Positions 27,749 through 38,168 of a stretch of 40,035 nucleotides of DNA are shown here, piece after piece (position 1 is the first letter of the stretch; each line of letters starts with the position of its first letter). The DNA lies in contig JAKISI010000032.1 in NCBI GenBank assembly GCA_021648685.1, positions 1-40,035 of the forward strand, given 5' to 3'. This DNA is from Candidatus Polarisedimenticolaceae bacterium (GTDB lineage Bacteria; Pseudomonadota; Gammaproteobacteria; Chromatiales; Chromatiaceae). The notes under the pieces are model-generated. The model was not told where the DNA came from, made no database searches, and saw only the letters and a list, made by a program, of their open reading frames with translations. The translations under genes and the position numbers were made by a program.

Positions 27749-30064
27749 ATGAGTGAAGAAAAAACCATAACGATTGAGGTTGACGGCCAGCCCCTGGAGA
27801 CAAAAGCAGGTGCGTTGCTCATCGATGTAACCGATGCGGCAGGTATCGACATTCCTCGCTTCTGTTATCACAAAAAGCTATCCATTGCGGCCAGCTGCCG
27901 CATGTGTCTGGTGGAAGTCGCCAAAGTGCCTAAACCGATTCCAGCCTGCGCAACACAGGTGATGGACGGCATGGTGGTTCAGACGCGCTCCCCCATGGTG
28001 CTGGCAGCTCAGAAAGCCACAATGGAATTTCTGCTGATCAACCATCCGCTGGATTGCCCCGTCTGCGATCAAGGCGGTGAGTGTGAGCTGCAAGATGTGG
28101 CGATGGGCTATGGCAGCGACGTTACCCGTTTTGTTGAGGCAAAAAGGGTTATCCCTGAAACCGATATTGGCCCACTGATTGCCACCGATATGACACGCTG
28201 CATTCACTGCACGCGTTGTGTTCGCTTTGGTGACGAGGTTGCAGGTATGCGCGAGATGGGCGCAACAGGTCGTGGCGAGCATATGACCATCGGCACCTTT
28301 ATTGCGCACAATGTCGACTCCGAACTCTCGGGCAATGTGATTGATCTCTGCCCGGTTGGCGCATTGACCTCAAAGCCCTTTCAATATCGCGCCCGCGCCT
28401 GGGAGCTGACTCGCCACACAGGTGTTGCTCCGCACGATTCTGTTGGTTCAAATATTCAGGTTCATACGCGCCGCGGTGAGGTTATGCGTGTTCACCCTCA
28501 CTCAAATGATGCAATCAATGAGGTTTGGCTTTCAGATCGTGACCGCTTCAGCTATGAAGGAGTCAAGAGTGAAGATCGTCTTACTCAGCCGCTGATTAAA
28601 AAGGATGGCGAGTGGACGGAGGCAAGCTGGGAAGAGGCATTGGAAGCGGCTGCATCTGGGTTGAAAAATATTGCTTCGCCCGACGCGGATCAGATTGGAA
28701 CCCTGGTTTCACCGACCGCGACGCTGGAAGAGATTGCACTGGCGCGAAAAATCACTAAAGGGCTGGGGAGTTCAAACATCGATTATCGCCTGCGACAGGA
28801 GGATTTTCGAGGTAATAGCAGTGCTGTGCCTTGGCTGGGGCAATCCATTGCGTCGCTTGAGAGTATCGATTCTGCGCTGCTGATTGGCTCAAATATAAGA
28901 AAAGATCAGCCGCTGCTGGCACACCGTCTGCGGAAGGCGGCGCTGAAGGGCGCAAAGATACAGCTTATAAACCCACTTCAGCTGGATCTCCACTTTGATG
29001 CCGCTCAGATGGTTAGTGACCCGGCAGGGATGGTTCATAATCTGGCGGCCATTGCGGAAGCAGCAGGTGGTTCCCATCATCTGACCGAGCAGATCGAAGT
29101 CACTGCCGAGCATAAAGCCGTAGCAGAAGGGCTTAAGCGTTCAGAATCTGCAGTCATACTGCTAGGAAACCTTGCCCAGTCGCACCCTGATTACACCATT
29201 CTCTGCGGTTTGGCCGCTCTCATCGCAAAGGCTACAGAGGTATCCGTTGGAGTCATTCCGATGGCTGCAAACAGTGTTGGTGCAGCTGTTATTGGTGCTA
29301 TTCCAGACCATGGACTTAATGCGCACAGCATGCTGGAAAATCCGCGTAAAGGCTACCTGCTGCTTGGGATTGAACCGGGGCGGGATACTAATAACCCCGC
29401 ACTTGCACGCTCTGCGATGAGTAGCGCCGAGTTGGTTGTGGCAGTAACCGCATACCGGAGTCCCTGCCTGGAAGAGACCGCCAGTATCATGCTGCCTATG
29501 TCTGGCTTTGGTGAAACCTCGGGTTCATTTGTGAATGCAGAAGGCCGATGGCAGCATTTTTCAGGAGCAGCAGCGCCTGTTGGTGAATCACGTCCAGGCT
29601 GGAAGATACTTCGCGTACTTGGAAATCTGTTGAACCTCGATGGTTTTGATTACAGCAGCTCAGAAGAGATACTGGATGAGCTTCGAGATGCTCATGGTGC
29701 AGAGCTAAAGGTTACGGGTCTGGGTACAGCAAAGGGCAAGATACGATCTGCTGTAACCGGTCTTGTGCGTATTGGCGAGACACCTATCTATGCAGCGGAT
29801 GCTCTGGTTCGTCGCGCAACTTCACTGCAAAAAACAGCAGAGGCACGAGAGGCAGCAGCTGCCCGTGTCAATCCATCAGTAGCCGCCGACGCCGGGCTTT
29901 TTGATGGAGACAGGGTCGCTGTCGTACAGGGTGGAGGTCGAGCCGAAATGGTTTTGAGGGTAGATCCTCATATACCCGACGGCTGTGTTTGGGTTCCAGC
30001 CGCTGTGCCGGGCAGCGAATCTTTAGGTGATCAATTCGGGGAAATTTCCCTGGAGAAGGTGTAA
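27749..30064 (+). CDS. nuoG: NADH-quinone oxidoreductase subunit G
   Basis: NuoG is the largest peripheral subunit and carries several iron-sulfur clusters. It has 771 residues. The N-terminal ferredoxin-like region has CRMCLVEV for N1b, then [14 protein letters not shown] for N5, and the ferredoxin domain [10 protein letters not shown] for N4. From about residue 220 a molybdopterin-oxidoreductase-like domain follows without the residues of an active molybdenum site, as normal for NuoG. It ends just before nuoH, the spacing being four bases from the nuoG stop to the nuoH ATG. Confidence 0.97.
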   Translation: MSEEKTITIEVDGQPLETKAGALLIDVTDAAGIDIPRFCYHKKLSIAASCRMCLVEVAKVPKPIPACATQVMDGMVVQTRSPMVLAAQKATMEFLLINHPLDCPVCDQGGECELQDVAMGYGSDVTRFVEAKRVIPETDIGPLIATDMTRCIHCTRCVRFGDEVAGMREMGATGRGEHMTIGTFIAHNVDSELSGNVIDLCPVGALTSKPFQYRARAWELTRHTGVAPHDSVGSNIQVHTRRGEVMRVHPHSNDAINEVWLSDRDRFSYEGVKSEDRLTQPLIKKDGEWTEASWEEALEAAASGLKNIASPDADQIGTLVSPTATLEEIALARKITKGLGSSNIDYRLRQEDFRGNSSAVPWLGQSIASLESIDSALLIGSNIRKDQPLLAHRLRKAALKGAKIQLINPLQLDLHFDAAQMVSDPAGMVHNLAAIAEAAGGSHHLTEQIEVTAEHKAVAEGLKRSESAVILLGNLAQSHPDYTILCGLAALIAKATEVSVGVIPMAANSVGAAVIGAIPDHGLNAHSMLENPRKGYLLLGIEPGRDTNNPALARSAMSSAELVVAVTAYRSPCLEETASIMLPMSGFGETSGSFVNAEGRWQHFSGAAAPVGESRPGWKILRVLGNLLNLDGFDYSSSEEILDELRDAHGAELKVTGLGTAKGKIRSAVTGLVRIGETPIYAADALVRRATSLQKTAEAREAAAARVNPSVAADAGLFDGDRVAVVQGGGRAEMVLRVDPHIPDGCVWVPAAVPGSESLGDQFGEISLEKV

Positions 30065-30068
30065 TTCG

Positions 30069-31076
30069 ATGGATCTTTTCTTGGACATTCTCTGGATAAT
30101 TGTAAAGATCGTAGCCATTGTGCTGCCACTCATGCTCTGCGTTGCCTATTACACGCTGGCAGAGCGAAAAGTGATCAGCTACATGCAGGTGCGCATCGGG
30201 CCAAACCGGGTTGGGCCTAGAGGGTCGCTTCAGCCTATTGCAGATGCAATGAAACTGATGTGCAAGGAGATCATTCTTCCAAAATCTGCTAATAAAACCC
30301 TGTTTTTGATTGCGCCAATGCTCTCGATTGGGCCGGCGCTGGCTGCATGGGCTGTATTTCCATTCGATGAAGGGGTGGTTTTGGCAGATATCAATGCCGG
30401 TCTCCTCTATCTGCTGGCATTGACCTCGATTGGTGTCTACGGCGTAATCATCGCGGGTTGGGCTTCCAATTCCAAATACGCCTTTCTGAGTGCCGTAAGG
30501 CTGGGTGCACAGGTTGTGGCCTACGAAATCGCGATGGGTTTCTCACTGGTTGTTGTGCTGATTGCTTCGGGCAGCCTGAATCTGGGTGAAATCGTGATGG
30601 CACAGCAGGGCGGCTGGGGATTCCTTAACTGGTTTTGGCTGCCGCTTTTTCCAATCTTCATCATCTATTTTGTCTCTGGTGTTGCAGAGACGAACCGTGC
30701 GCCATTTGATGTAGCGGAAGGAGAGTCGGAGATTGTGGCCGGTTTTCATGTTGAATACTCCGGCATGACCTTTGCGGTCTTCTTCCTGGCTGAATACGCC
30801 AACATGATTCTGATATCGGCACTCACCGCAATCATGTTTCTTGGTGGCTGGCTATCGCCTTTTCACGGTATCCCCGTATTAGGCGCCCTCTTTGATTGGA
30901 TCCCAGGGTTTATCTGGCTGTTACTAAAAACCCTGGTTGTGGCCTTTCTGTTTCTCTGGTTCCGTGCGACCTTCCCACGTTACCGGTATGACCAGATCAT
31001 GCGTCTGGGCTGGAAGATATTTATCCCTATCACCATTGTCTGGATCGTGGTGGCGGGTTTTGCGGTCGTTATTTAG
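30069..31076 (+). CDS. nuoH: NADH-quinone oxidoreductase subunit H
   Basis: NuoH anchors the peripheral arm and forms the quinone tunnel. ATG 30069 ([11 protein letters not shown]) gives 335 residues; an earlier in-frame ATG (30027) would overlap nuoG. Eight or so membrane helices are evident. The first loop [20 protein letters not shown] and the charged stretch [20 protein letters not shown] are the quinone-tunnel motifs of the family. Confidence 0.97.
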   Translation: MDLFLDILWIIVKIVAIVLPLMLCVAYYTLAERKVISYMQVRIGPNRVGPRGSLQPIADAMKLMCKEIILPKSANKTLFLIAPMLSIGPALAAWAVFPFDEGVVLADINAGLLYLLALTSIGVYGVIIAGWASNSKYAFLSAVRLGAQVVAYEIAMGFSLVVVLIASGSLNLGEIVMAQQGGWGFLNWFWLPLFPIFIIYFVSGVAETNRAPFDVAEGESEIVAGFHVEYSGMTFAVFFLAEYANMILISALTAIMFLGGWLSPFHGIPVLGALFDWIPGFIWLLLKTLVVAFLFLWFRATFPRYRYDQIMRLGWKIFIPITIVWIVVAGFAVVI

Positions 31077-31093
31077 ATAGGGCGAAATAACCG

Positions 31094-31582
31094 ATGAAGG
31101 TTTTTATTGACTACATCCGGAGCCTGTTTCTTCTTGAGCTCTTAAAGGGTCTGCAGCTGACAGGGCGCTACCTGTGTGCCAAGAAGTTTACTATTCAGTA
31201 TCCTGAAGAGAGGGCTCCACTGTCGCCGCGTTTTCGCGGATTGCATGCGCAGCGGCGCTATGAAAGCGGTGAGGAGCGCTGCATAGCCTGCAAGCTGTGC
31301 GAAGCAACCTGCCCCGCATTGGCGATCACTATCGAGGCGGCACCTCGCGAAGATGGCTCACGCCGTACCACACGCTATGAGATTGATCTCTTCAAATGTA
31401 TTTTTTGCGGGTATTGTGAAGAGTCATGCCCGGTGGATGCAATCGTTGAATCGCGTACTTACGAATACTGTTTTGAGAACAGGGGTGAGAACATTATGAC
31501 CAAGGAGCAACTGCTCGCTCATGGTGATAAGCATGAAGTCCAACTCGCAAAAGACCTTGAGGCTCAGGCTCCCTATCGTTGA
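31094..31582 (+). CDS. nuoI: NADH-quinone oxidoreductase subunit I
   Basis: NuoI carries the N6a and N6b [4Fe-4S] clusters that pass electrons to NuoB. It has 162 residues, with two ferredoxin motifs, [12 protein letters not shown] and [12 protein letters not shown]. An N-terminal amphipathic/hydrophobic segment ([17 protein letters not shown]) docks it on NuoH. It starts 17 bases after nuoH. Confidence 0.98.
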   Translation: MKVFIDYIRSLFLLELLKGLQLTGRYLCAKKFTIQYPEERAPLSPRFRGLHAQRRYESGEERCIACKLCEATCPALAITIEAAPREDGSRRTTRYEIDLFKCIFCGYCEESCPVDAIVESRTYEYCFENRGENIMTKEQLLAHGDKHEVQLAKDLEAQAPYR

Positions 31583-31633
31583 TGGGCAACCTGAAATAGC
31601 TATGACAAGTAAGAAAACCGTCTGGAATAACCA

Positions 31634-32251
31634 ATGACGCCCGAAAAAATACTTTTTTATGTATTCGCCACGATCCTGGTGCTATCAGCCACTATGGTGA
31701 TCACCCGTCGCGACCCTGTGCATTCAGCGCTGTTTTTAGTGCTTGCGTTTTTTACCAGCGCAATTTTATGGATGCTGCTGGAGGCGGAATTCTTGGCGAT
31801 CGTGCTGGTGCTGGTATACGTTGGTGCGGTTATGGTGCTCTTCCTGTTTGTGGTCATGATGCTGGATACGAACAAAGCTGCCGTGCGCGCTGGTTTTGTC
31901 AAGATGATGCCAGTTGGCTTGATTGTGGCGGGAGTAATGGCCTTCGAGATGTTCCTCATCGTTGGGCCGCAGTACTTCGGGCTTGATAAGTTTGCCATGC
32001 CTGCGCCGCACCCAGCCGACTACAGCAATACGGAAGAGTTGGGGCGAGTGCTCTACACGGTCTACATGTATCCGGTGGAGATTGCAGCTGTGATTCTGCT
32101 GGTGGGTATCATTGCTGCTATCGGATTAACGATGCGCAAACGCCCAGACAATAAATCACTCGATCCATCAGAACAGGTGAAGGTCACCAAAGGTCCGGAT
32201 CGTATCCGGGTGGTAAAGATGGCGTCTGAAATAAAACAGGAGGCGAAATGA
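31634..32251 (+). CDS. nuoJ: NADH-quinone oxidoreductase subunit J
   Basis: NuoJ is a five-helix membrane subunit beside the quinone module. It has 205 residues. The third helix region [21 protein letters not shown] contains the conserved tyrosine/glycine bulge of NuoJ/ND6. The C-terminal ~40 residues are charged and variable. Its stop overlaps the nuoK ATG by four bases (ATGA). Confidence 0.96.
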   Translation: MTPEKILFYVFATILVLSATMVITRRDPVHSALFLVLAFFTSAILWMLLEAEFLAIVLVLVYVGAVMVLFLFVVMMLDTNKAAVRAGFVKMMPVGLIVAGVMAFEMFLIVGPQYFGLDKFAMPAPHPADYSNTEELGRVLYTVYMYPVEIAAVILLVGIIAAIGLTMRKRPDNKSLDPSEQVKVTKGPDRIRVVKMASEIKQEAK

Positions 32252-32553
32252 TCGCACTCTCCGACTATCTCATGCTGGGCGCGATCCTCTTCTCACTGAG
32301 TATCGCAGGAATTTTCTTAAATCGTAAAAATATCATCATCATTCTTATGTGCGTGGAGTTGATGCTTTTGGCTGTCAATATGAACTTTATAGCCTTCTCA
32401 AGGTTCCTGGATGACAGCGCGGGTCAGGTGTTTGTCTTTTTTATCCTGACGGTTGCGGCGGCGGAGGCGGCCATCGGTTTGGCTATCCTGATAGTGGTGT
32501 TCCGTAACAGGCGCACAATAAATGTAGCGGATCTTGATACCCTTAAAGGGTAG
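32248..32553 (+). CDS. nuoK: NADH-quinone oxidoreductase subunit K
   Basis: NuoK is a 101-residue, three-helix subunit of the proton channel related to MrpC. The two essential membrane glutamates appear at E37 (CVELML) and E73 ([11 protein letters not shown]), one residue off the E. coli numbering. It starts within the nuoJ stop, so translation is probably coupled. Confidence 0.97.
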   Translation: MIALSDYLMLGAILFSLSIAGIFLNRKNIIIILMCVELMLLAVNMNFIAFSRFLDDSAGQVFVFFILTVAAAEAAIGLAILIVVFRNRRTINVADLDTLKG

Positions 32554-32589
32554 CAGCGTACCCCTGACTTGATATAGAAGAAGCAAACT

Positions 32590-34569
32590 ATGGAAAAGAT
32601 TTATCTTGCCATTGCCTTTACACCGCTAATCGGTGCGATTATCGCCGGTTTTTGGGGCGCTCAGGTAGGCCGCGCTGGTGCGCATTGGGTGACAAGCGTG
32701 GGCGTTGGTATCTCCGCGTTTCTTTCTATTATTGTCTTGCTGGGCTTTATAACTGGGCATCGAGAAGCATTTAACGGCTCTGTCTACATATGGATGATCA
32801 GCGACGGAATTACGTTTGAGGTCGGCTTTCTGGTCGATACGCTTACGGCGATGATGATGGCAGTCGTCACCTTTGTATCATTCTGCGTGCATATCTACAC
32901 CATAGGCTATATGGCTCATGACGAGGAAAACTGGCCAGCAGGAAGTAAAGCAGGTATCAATAGCTATCAACGCTTTTTCAGCTACATCTCACTGTTTACC
33001 TTTTCAATGCTGTTATTGGTCATGTCCAATAACTTTCTGCAGCTCTTTTTCGGCTGGGAAGCGGTTGGACTTGTTTCCTATCTCCTGATCGGTTTTTGGT
33101 CTAACCGGGAGACAGCGATCTTTGCCAATATGAAGGCCTTCCTGGTCAATCGTGTGGGTGACTTCGGGTTTTTACTTGGCATTGCAGCGGTTGCGATGTA
33201 CTTCAATACGGTTGATTACGCAGAGGTCTTTGCCAAAGCGCCAGAGCTTGCCAACACTCAGATACAGATCTGGGGTGACACATCATGGTCGTTAATGACG
33301 GTGATCTGCATCCTGCTCTTTGTGGGTGCCATGGGTAAATCGGCACAAGTACCATTGCATGTATGGCTGCCCGATTCAATGGAAGGCCCAACACCTATAT
33401 CGGCATTGATCCATGCTGCAACAATGGTAACGGCAGGCATATTTATGGTGGCGCGCATGTCACCGCTCTATGAGTTATCAGAGACTGCACTGAGCTTCAT
33501 CCTGATAATAGGCGCGACGACTGCTTTCTTTACCGGGTTGATTGGTCTGGTGCAGAATGACATCAAGCGCGTCGTGGCCTATTCAACGCTGTCACAGCTT
33601 GGGTACATGACCGTAGCGCTGGGTGCATCCGCCTATGCGGCAGGCATCTTTCATCTTATGACGCACGCCTTTTTCAAGGCGCTGCTCTTCCTGGCGGCAG
33701 GTTCTGTCATCATTGCGATGCATCACGAGCAGGATATGCGCAAGATGGGTGGGCTGAAGAAGTATATGCCGATCACCTACTGGACCTCGCTTATTGGCTC
33801 CCTTGCCCTGATCGGGTTGCCCGGGTTTTCCGGGTTTTTCTCAAAAGACTCTATCATTGAGGCGGTGCATCATTCACAGATCCCTGGCGCGGGCTATGCC
33901 TACTTGATGGTGATTCTTGGCGTGTTTGTCACCGCCCTCTACAGTTTTCGTATGTTCTTCATGGTCTTCCATGGAAAGGAGAGAATGCATGAACACACAA
34001 AGCACCACCTGCGTGAATCGCCACGGGTAGTTACTGTGCCCTTGGTCATGCTTGCCATACCGTCAGTCTTGATTGGTGGAATGACGGTTAGTGGAGTTGT
34101 CTTTGGTGATTGGTTTAAAGATGTAATCTATGTTGCACCTGCGCATGAGGTTCTTAAAGAGATTGGATTCCACAGCACGATAGGCTTTTTCTTCCATGGC
34201 CTTTTTGCACTGCCAACATTACTAGCAGCGGCAGGTGTGGGTGTGGCTTATATGATCTATATGAAAAATCCAGAAATTGCAGACAAAATCAAATCTGCTG
34301 CATCACCGCTGTACACTTTGCTTGATAAGAAATATTTCTTTGACGAGCTTTACCAGACGGTTTTTGCAGGGGGAAGCCGGTGGCTGGGAAAGGTTCTCTG
34401 GAAAGTGGGTGATCAGGCATTGATTGATGGTTTAATTGTAAATGGATCTGCGCGTTCCGTCGGCTTTTTGGCTGGGGTGATTCGTCAAATCCAGACGGGT
34501 TATCTCTATCACTATGCTTTTGCAATGATTCTTGGCCTGCTCTTGCTGCTGGCTCTGTTTGTCAATTAA
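32590..34569 (+). CDS. nuoL: NADH-quinone oxidoreductase subunit L
   Basis: NuoL is the distal antiporter-like proton-pumping subunit with the long lateral helix. It has 659 residues, slightly longer than E. coli. The channel glutamate is in FFGWEAVGLVSYLLIGFW, the channel lysine in MGKSAQVPLHVWLPDSMEGPTP, and the broken-helix region in LPGFSGFFSKDSIIEA. The C-terminal third carries the lateral helix and final anchor near YHYAFAMILGLLLLLALF. Confidence 0.98.
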   Translation: MEKIYLAIAFTPLIGAIIAGFWGAQVGRAGAHWVTSVGVGISAFLSIIVLLGFITGHREAFNGSVYIWMISDGITFEVGFLVDTLTAMMMAVVTFVSFCVHIYTIGYMAHDEENWPAGSKAGINSYQRFFSYISLFTFSMLLLVMSNNFLQLFFGWEAVGLVSYLLIGFWSNRETAIFANMKAFLVNRVGDFGFLLGIAAVAMYFNTVDYAEVFAKAPELANTQIQIWGDTSWSLMTVICILLFVGAMGKSAQVPLHVWLPDSMEGPTPISALIHAATMVTAGIFMVARMSPLYELSETALSFILIIGATTAFFTGLIGLVQNDIKRVVAYSTLSQLGYMTVALGASAYAAGIFHLMTHAFFKALLFLAAGSVIIAMHHEQDMRKMGGLKKYMPITYWTSLIGSLALIGLPGFSGFFSKDSIIEAVHHSQIPGAGYAYLMVILGVFVTALYSFRMFFMVFHGKERMHEHTKHHLRESPRVVTVPLVMLAIPSVLIGGMTVSGVVFGDWFKDVIYVAPAHEVLKEIGFHSTIGFFFHGLFALPTLLAAAGVGVAYMIYMKNPEIADKIKSAASPLYTLLDKKYFFDELYQTVFAGGSRWLGKVLWKVGDQALIDGLIVNGSARSVGFLAGVIRQIQTGYLYHYAFAMILGLLLLLALFVN

Positions 34570-34596
34570 GAATATATATAAGGTAGGACGCTTCGC

Positions 34597-36111
34597 ATGA
34601 CTGCTGACTGGCCAATTCTGAGCTTGACCATATGGCTGCCGATAATCGGTGGTGCACTGCTGCTCGCAATCGGAGACAGATGCTCCAATGCTTCACGCTG
34701 GATGGCGTTGGCAACGGCTATTCTGACCTTTGTAATAAGTATCAGTCTCTATTGCGGGTTTGACTCAAGCACTGCGCAGATGCAGTTCGTTGAACGTGCT
34801 CCCTGGATACCTGTTTTCAATGTGGAATATTATCTGGGCGTGGATGGCATCTCGATGCCGCTCATCATACTAACCACCTTCATCACCATCTTTGTCGTGA
34901 TTGCCGGATGGGAGGTCATCCAATATAAACCTGCCATGTACATGGCCGCCTTTTTGATTATGGAAGGCGTGATGGTCGGTGTTTTTGCCGCGCTTGATGC
35001 AATGCTTTTCTATGTCTTCTGGGAAACGATGCTGATTCCAATGTTTCTTATTATTGGCATCTGGGGCGGCCCCAATCGGGTTTATGCAACGATCAAGTTC
35101 TTCCTCTACACCTTTTTTGGCTCTGTCTTTATGCTGGTTGCGTTGATCTACATGTACTTCCAATCAGGAAGCATGGAGATTCTGGCTTTCCATGAGCTCA
35201 AGTTGGGGCTTACGGAGCAGATTTTTATTTTTATTGCCTTCTTGCTGGCATTTGCAGTCAAGGTGCCCATGTGGCCCGTACACACCTGGCTCCCCGATGC
35301 GCATGTTGAAGCACCAACCGGCGGATCTGTCATTCTTGCCGCCATCATGCTCAAGATTGGTGGCTATGGCTTTTTGCGCTTCAGCATGCCCATAGCACCT
35401 GATGCCAGCCAGGAGCTTGACTGGCTGATCATAGGCATGTCACTGATAGCGGTTGTCTATATCGGTTTTGTAGCACTTGTGCAGCAGGATATGAAGAAGC
35501 TGATTGCCTATTCATCCATTGCGCACATGGGCTTTGTAACGCTTGGCTTTTTTATTGTCTTCCAGATCGCAGCTAATTCGGATGCTTCAGGTGGAGCCAT
35601 TCTGGGCATTGAGGGTGGAATGGTACAGATGGTTTCCCACGGGTTTATCTCTGCTGCAATGTTTCTCTGCGTAGGTGTTTTATATGACCGTATGCATAGC
35701 CGGCAGATTTCAGACTATGGTGGCGTAATCCATACAATGCCGGTATTTGGTGGCTTCATGGTATTCTTTGCAATGGCCAATGCTGGCTTGCCAGGCACCT
35801 CTGGTTTTGTTGGCGAGTTTATGGTCATCCTAGCTAGTTTCAGGGCTAATTTCTGGTTTGCATTTCTTGCCGCAACAACGCTGATCGTAGGCGCTGCCTA
35901 CACATTATGGATGGTGAAACGCGTTATATTTGGCAAGGTGGTCAACGATAAAGTGCATTCTTTGCAAGATATCAATAGGCGCGAGTTTATTGTTCTAGGC
36001 TCCTTGGCTGTTGCGGTATTGGTGTTAGGGCTTTGGCCTGCGCCGTTGATTGAGGTTATGGATGCCTCGGTTGTGAGTTTGCTTGAACATATCAAAGTCT
36101 CAAAGCTTTGA
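34597..36111 (+). CDS. nuoM: NADH-quinone oxidoreductase subunit M
   Basis: NuoM is the middle antiporter-like proton-pumping subunit. It has 504 residues and about fourteen helices. The essential glutamate is in FYVFWETMLIPMFLIIG, the lysine in FAVKVPMWPVHTWLPDAHVEAPT, and the second lysine region in QQDMKKLIAYSSIAHMGF. It lies 27 bases after nuoL. Confidence 0.98.
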   Translation: MTADWPILSLTIWLPIIGGALLLAIGDRCSNASRWMALATAILTFVISISLYCGFDSSTAQMQFVERAPWIPVFNVEYYLGVDGISMPLIILTTFITIFVVIAGWEVIQYKPAMYMAAFLIMEGVMVGVFAALDAMLFYVFWETMLIPMFLIIGIWGGPNRVYATIKFFLYTFFGSVFMLVALIYMYFQSGSMEILAFHELKLGLTEQIFIFIAFLLAFAVKVPMWPVHTWLPDAHVEAPTGGSVILAAIMLKIGGYGFLRFSMPIAPDASQELDWLIIGMSLIAVVYIGFVALVQQDMKKLIAYSSIAHMGFVTLGFFIVFQIAANSDASGGAILGIEGGMVQMVSHGFISAAMFLCVGVLYDRMHSRQISDYGGVIHTMPVFGGFMVFFAMANAGLPGTSGFVGEFMVILASFRANFWFAFLAATTLIVGAAYTLWMVKRVIFGKVVNDKVHSLQDINRREFIVLGSLAVAVLVLGLWPAPLIEVMDASVVSLLEHIKVSKL

Positions 36112-36147
36112 TCCAGTTAGACAACATACTGATTTCGGAATTTATCA

Positions 36148-37587
36148 ATGCAATTTGAAGCGTCCAATCTGATACCGGTTGCTCCTGAGCTCTATATTCT
36201 CGGTTTAGCCTGCCTCGTTCTCGTGATTGATCTTTTCCTAGACGATGAACAACGCATCTTCACCTATGCGCTTACCCAGGTCGGCCTGATCTTTGCTATA
36301 TTTATTACCCTGAGCGTTGGCCAGACAGAAGCGCAGATTGTATTTGATGGGAGTTACATCCGGGACGGGATGAGTGATGTGCTTAAGGTCTCCATCTACG
36401 TTATCACAATAGGTGCCTTTCTTTATTCTAAAGAGTATCTCGTTGAGCACGGCCTGTTTAAAGGCGAATACTATGTCTTAGGGCTGTTTGCCGTTTTGGG
36501 TATGATGGTAATGGTCTCGGCACAGAGCTTTCTTACTGCCTACCTTGGCCTTGAGCTATTATCCTTATCACTTTATGCACTTGTTGCTTTTGATCGGGAT
36601 TCAAAAGCCGGCTCAGAAGCTGCTATGAAATATTTCGTTCTGGGTGCCATTGCATCCGGCATGCTGCTTTACGGAATCTCAATGATTTATGGCGCAACGG
36701 GCGCACTGAATTTCACAACGGTTACCATAGCGCTGACTGAAACCGGAATGGAAGATATTGTCCTCGTTTTCGGCCTGGTGTTTGTTGTTATCGGTTTGGC
36801 ATTTAAGCTGGGCGCTGTTCCTTTCCACATGTGGATACCAGATGTTTATCACGGTGCTCCAACGCCTGTGGCTCAGTTCCTGGGCGCTGCGCCAAAAATC
36901 GCGGCCTTTGCATTGGCTATGAGGCTGCTGGTAGATGGCATGATGCCTCTTCATTCGGATTGGCAGCAGATGCTGATAATCCTGGCTATCCTCTCAATGG
37001 CGCTAGGCAATGTTGTTGCAATTGCCCAGACCAACATCAAGCGAATGCTCGCCTACTCAACCATTGCACACGTTGGTTTTATAATGATGGGCATTCTGGC
37101 TGGAACCCCAGAGGGGTATTCCGCCTCAATGTTTTACACCATTATCTATGCAGTCACCTCATTGGGCGCATTTGGAATTATTATCTTGCTGAGCAAAAAA
37201 GGGTTTGAGGCAGAAAACCTGGACGATTACAAGGGGCTCCACGAGCGTAGCCCATGGTTTGCAGCAATGATGATGTTGTTTATGTTCTCCATGGCCGGTG
37301 TTCCGCCTACCGTCGGTTTTTGGGCAAAGCTCTTTGTTTTGGATGCGGTGGTGGGTGTTGAGCTGACATGGCTTGCGCTGGTGGGTGTCTTCTTCTCCAT
37401 CATCGGTGCTTTTTACTATATCCGCATCATAAAGCTTATGTATTTTGATAAAGCGGATAACACATTGCCCGTAGTAGGCAACCTCGATACTCGCATCGCG
37501 CTCTCAGTAAATGGGGTTTTGATGCTTGCTCTTGGGCTGTTTCCAGCAGCTCTTCTGACAATTTGTGTCAGAGCAATAGGGGGCTAA
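36148..37587 (+). CDS. nuoN: NADH-quinone oxidoreductase subunit N
   Basis: NuoN is the third antiporter-like subunit, next to NuoK. It has 479 residues. The lysine motif AFKLGAVPFHMWIPDVYHGAPTP and the second lysine stretch QTNIKRMLAYSTIAHVGF are intact, as is the NuoN-type AGVPPTVGFWAKLFVL region. It closes the operon; the next gene downstream is on the other strand. No clear terminator follows. Confidence 0.98.
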   Translation: MQFEASNLIPVAPELYILGLACLVLVIDLFLDDEQRIFTYALTQVGLIFAIFITLSVGQTEAQIVFDGSYIRDGMSDVLKVSIYVITIGAFLYSKEYLVEHGLFKGEYYVLGLFAVLGMMVMVSAQSFLTAYLGLELLSLSLYALVAFDRDSKAGSEAAMKYFVLGAIASGMLLYGISMIYGATGALNFTTVTIALTETGMEDIVLVFGLVFVVIGLAFKLGAVPFHMWIPDVYHGAPTPVAQFLGAAPKIAAFALAMRLLVDGMMPLHSDWQQMLIILAILSMALGNVVAIAQTNIKRMLAYSTIAHVGFIMMGILAGTPEGYSASMFYTIIYAVTSLGAFGIIILLSKKGFEAENLDDYKGLHERSPWFAAMMMLFMFSMAGVPPTVGFWAKLFVLDAVVGVELTWLALVGVFFSIIGAFYYIRIIKLMYFDKADNTLPVVGNLDTRIALSVNGVLMLALGLFPAALLTICVRAIGG

Positions 37588-37802
37588 ACCTTCTATATCG
37601 CCGCTGCCCCGCCCTATGCTTGGAGAGAGGAACGCCCGGCAGTGGCTCAGTACCGCCCGTATACATACATATCCGTTGCCTTGCGCTCAGAGGAGATACG
37701 GCGTAGAGCCCCGAAATGTAGTCACCACGTCTGCGCCTCGTCACCACACTCCCCCATATCTACAGCGCATCTAAGAACCTGGAATGAACATTCCAGGGTC
37801 GA
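37588..37802. other. Intergenic region between nuoN and the lipoprotein gene, with an inverted repeat
   Basis: I see no gene in these 215 bases; its codon pattern does not resemble either neighbour. CCTGGAAT (37778-37785) and ATTCCAGG (37790-37797) form an eight-base-pair hairpin with a GAAC loop, just past the stop of the minus-strand lipoprotein gene. It lacks a T-run on either strand, so it is at best a weak bidirectional terminator for the convergent genes. An eight-base direct repeat GTCACCAC occurs at 37721 and 37740. Confidence 0.45.
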
Positions 37803-38168
37803 CTATTTATGCAGCCGTTCGTAATGCAGTTTCCGATTATCGGTATTGAGTGTGAGGGTGGCGCTATAGCGGCCGCCCAGTTTTGTTGAATAACGGTATT
37901 CATTGTCGCCTTTCGTCCATTGGTTCAGGTCAATTTGATCCTTGAAGGAGGCAAACCCCTCTTTTGAAAACTCGATAACAACCGCCTCCAGGTAATCATC
38001 CATGGCTCTGGCGTTATAGCTTTTCAAGATGGTGAACTCACTGGGGCAGTCAATGTTCAAAGCCTGGTTGATGAGTGTTCTGACTTCGGCCTTGTCTGGA
38101 GAAAAGCCGCAGGCAGTGAGAAAAATGACAATGACCAATAAGAGATGTTTTCGCATGTTATACCGCAT
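37803..38168 (-). CDS. Small predicted lipoprotein, function unknown
   Basis: This protein of 121 residues has a type II signal peptide (MRYNMRKHLLLVIVIFLTAC) and the lipobox LTAC, so the mature protein should be lipid-anchored at Cys20. An internal ATG at 38156 would shorten the n-region by four residues. The mature part is small and polar, with no motif I recognise. Its ATG directly follows the TAA of the upstream gene (TAAATG), so the two are likely expressed and perhaps function together. The second residue after the cysteine is not Asp, so outer-membrane sorting is possible. Confidence 0.75.
   Translation of the reverse strand: MRYNMRKHLLLVIVIFLTACGFSPDKAEVRTLINQALNIDCPSEFTILKSYNARAMDDYLEAVVIEFSKEGFASFKDQIDLNQWTKGDNEYRYSTKLGGRYSATLTLNTDNRKLHYERLHK

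Noticed and set aside
37642-37824. 60-codon open frame after nuoN
   Set aside because: Non-ATG start, atypical composition and no similarity I recognise; it overlaps the lipoprotein gene end.
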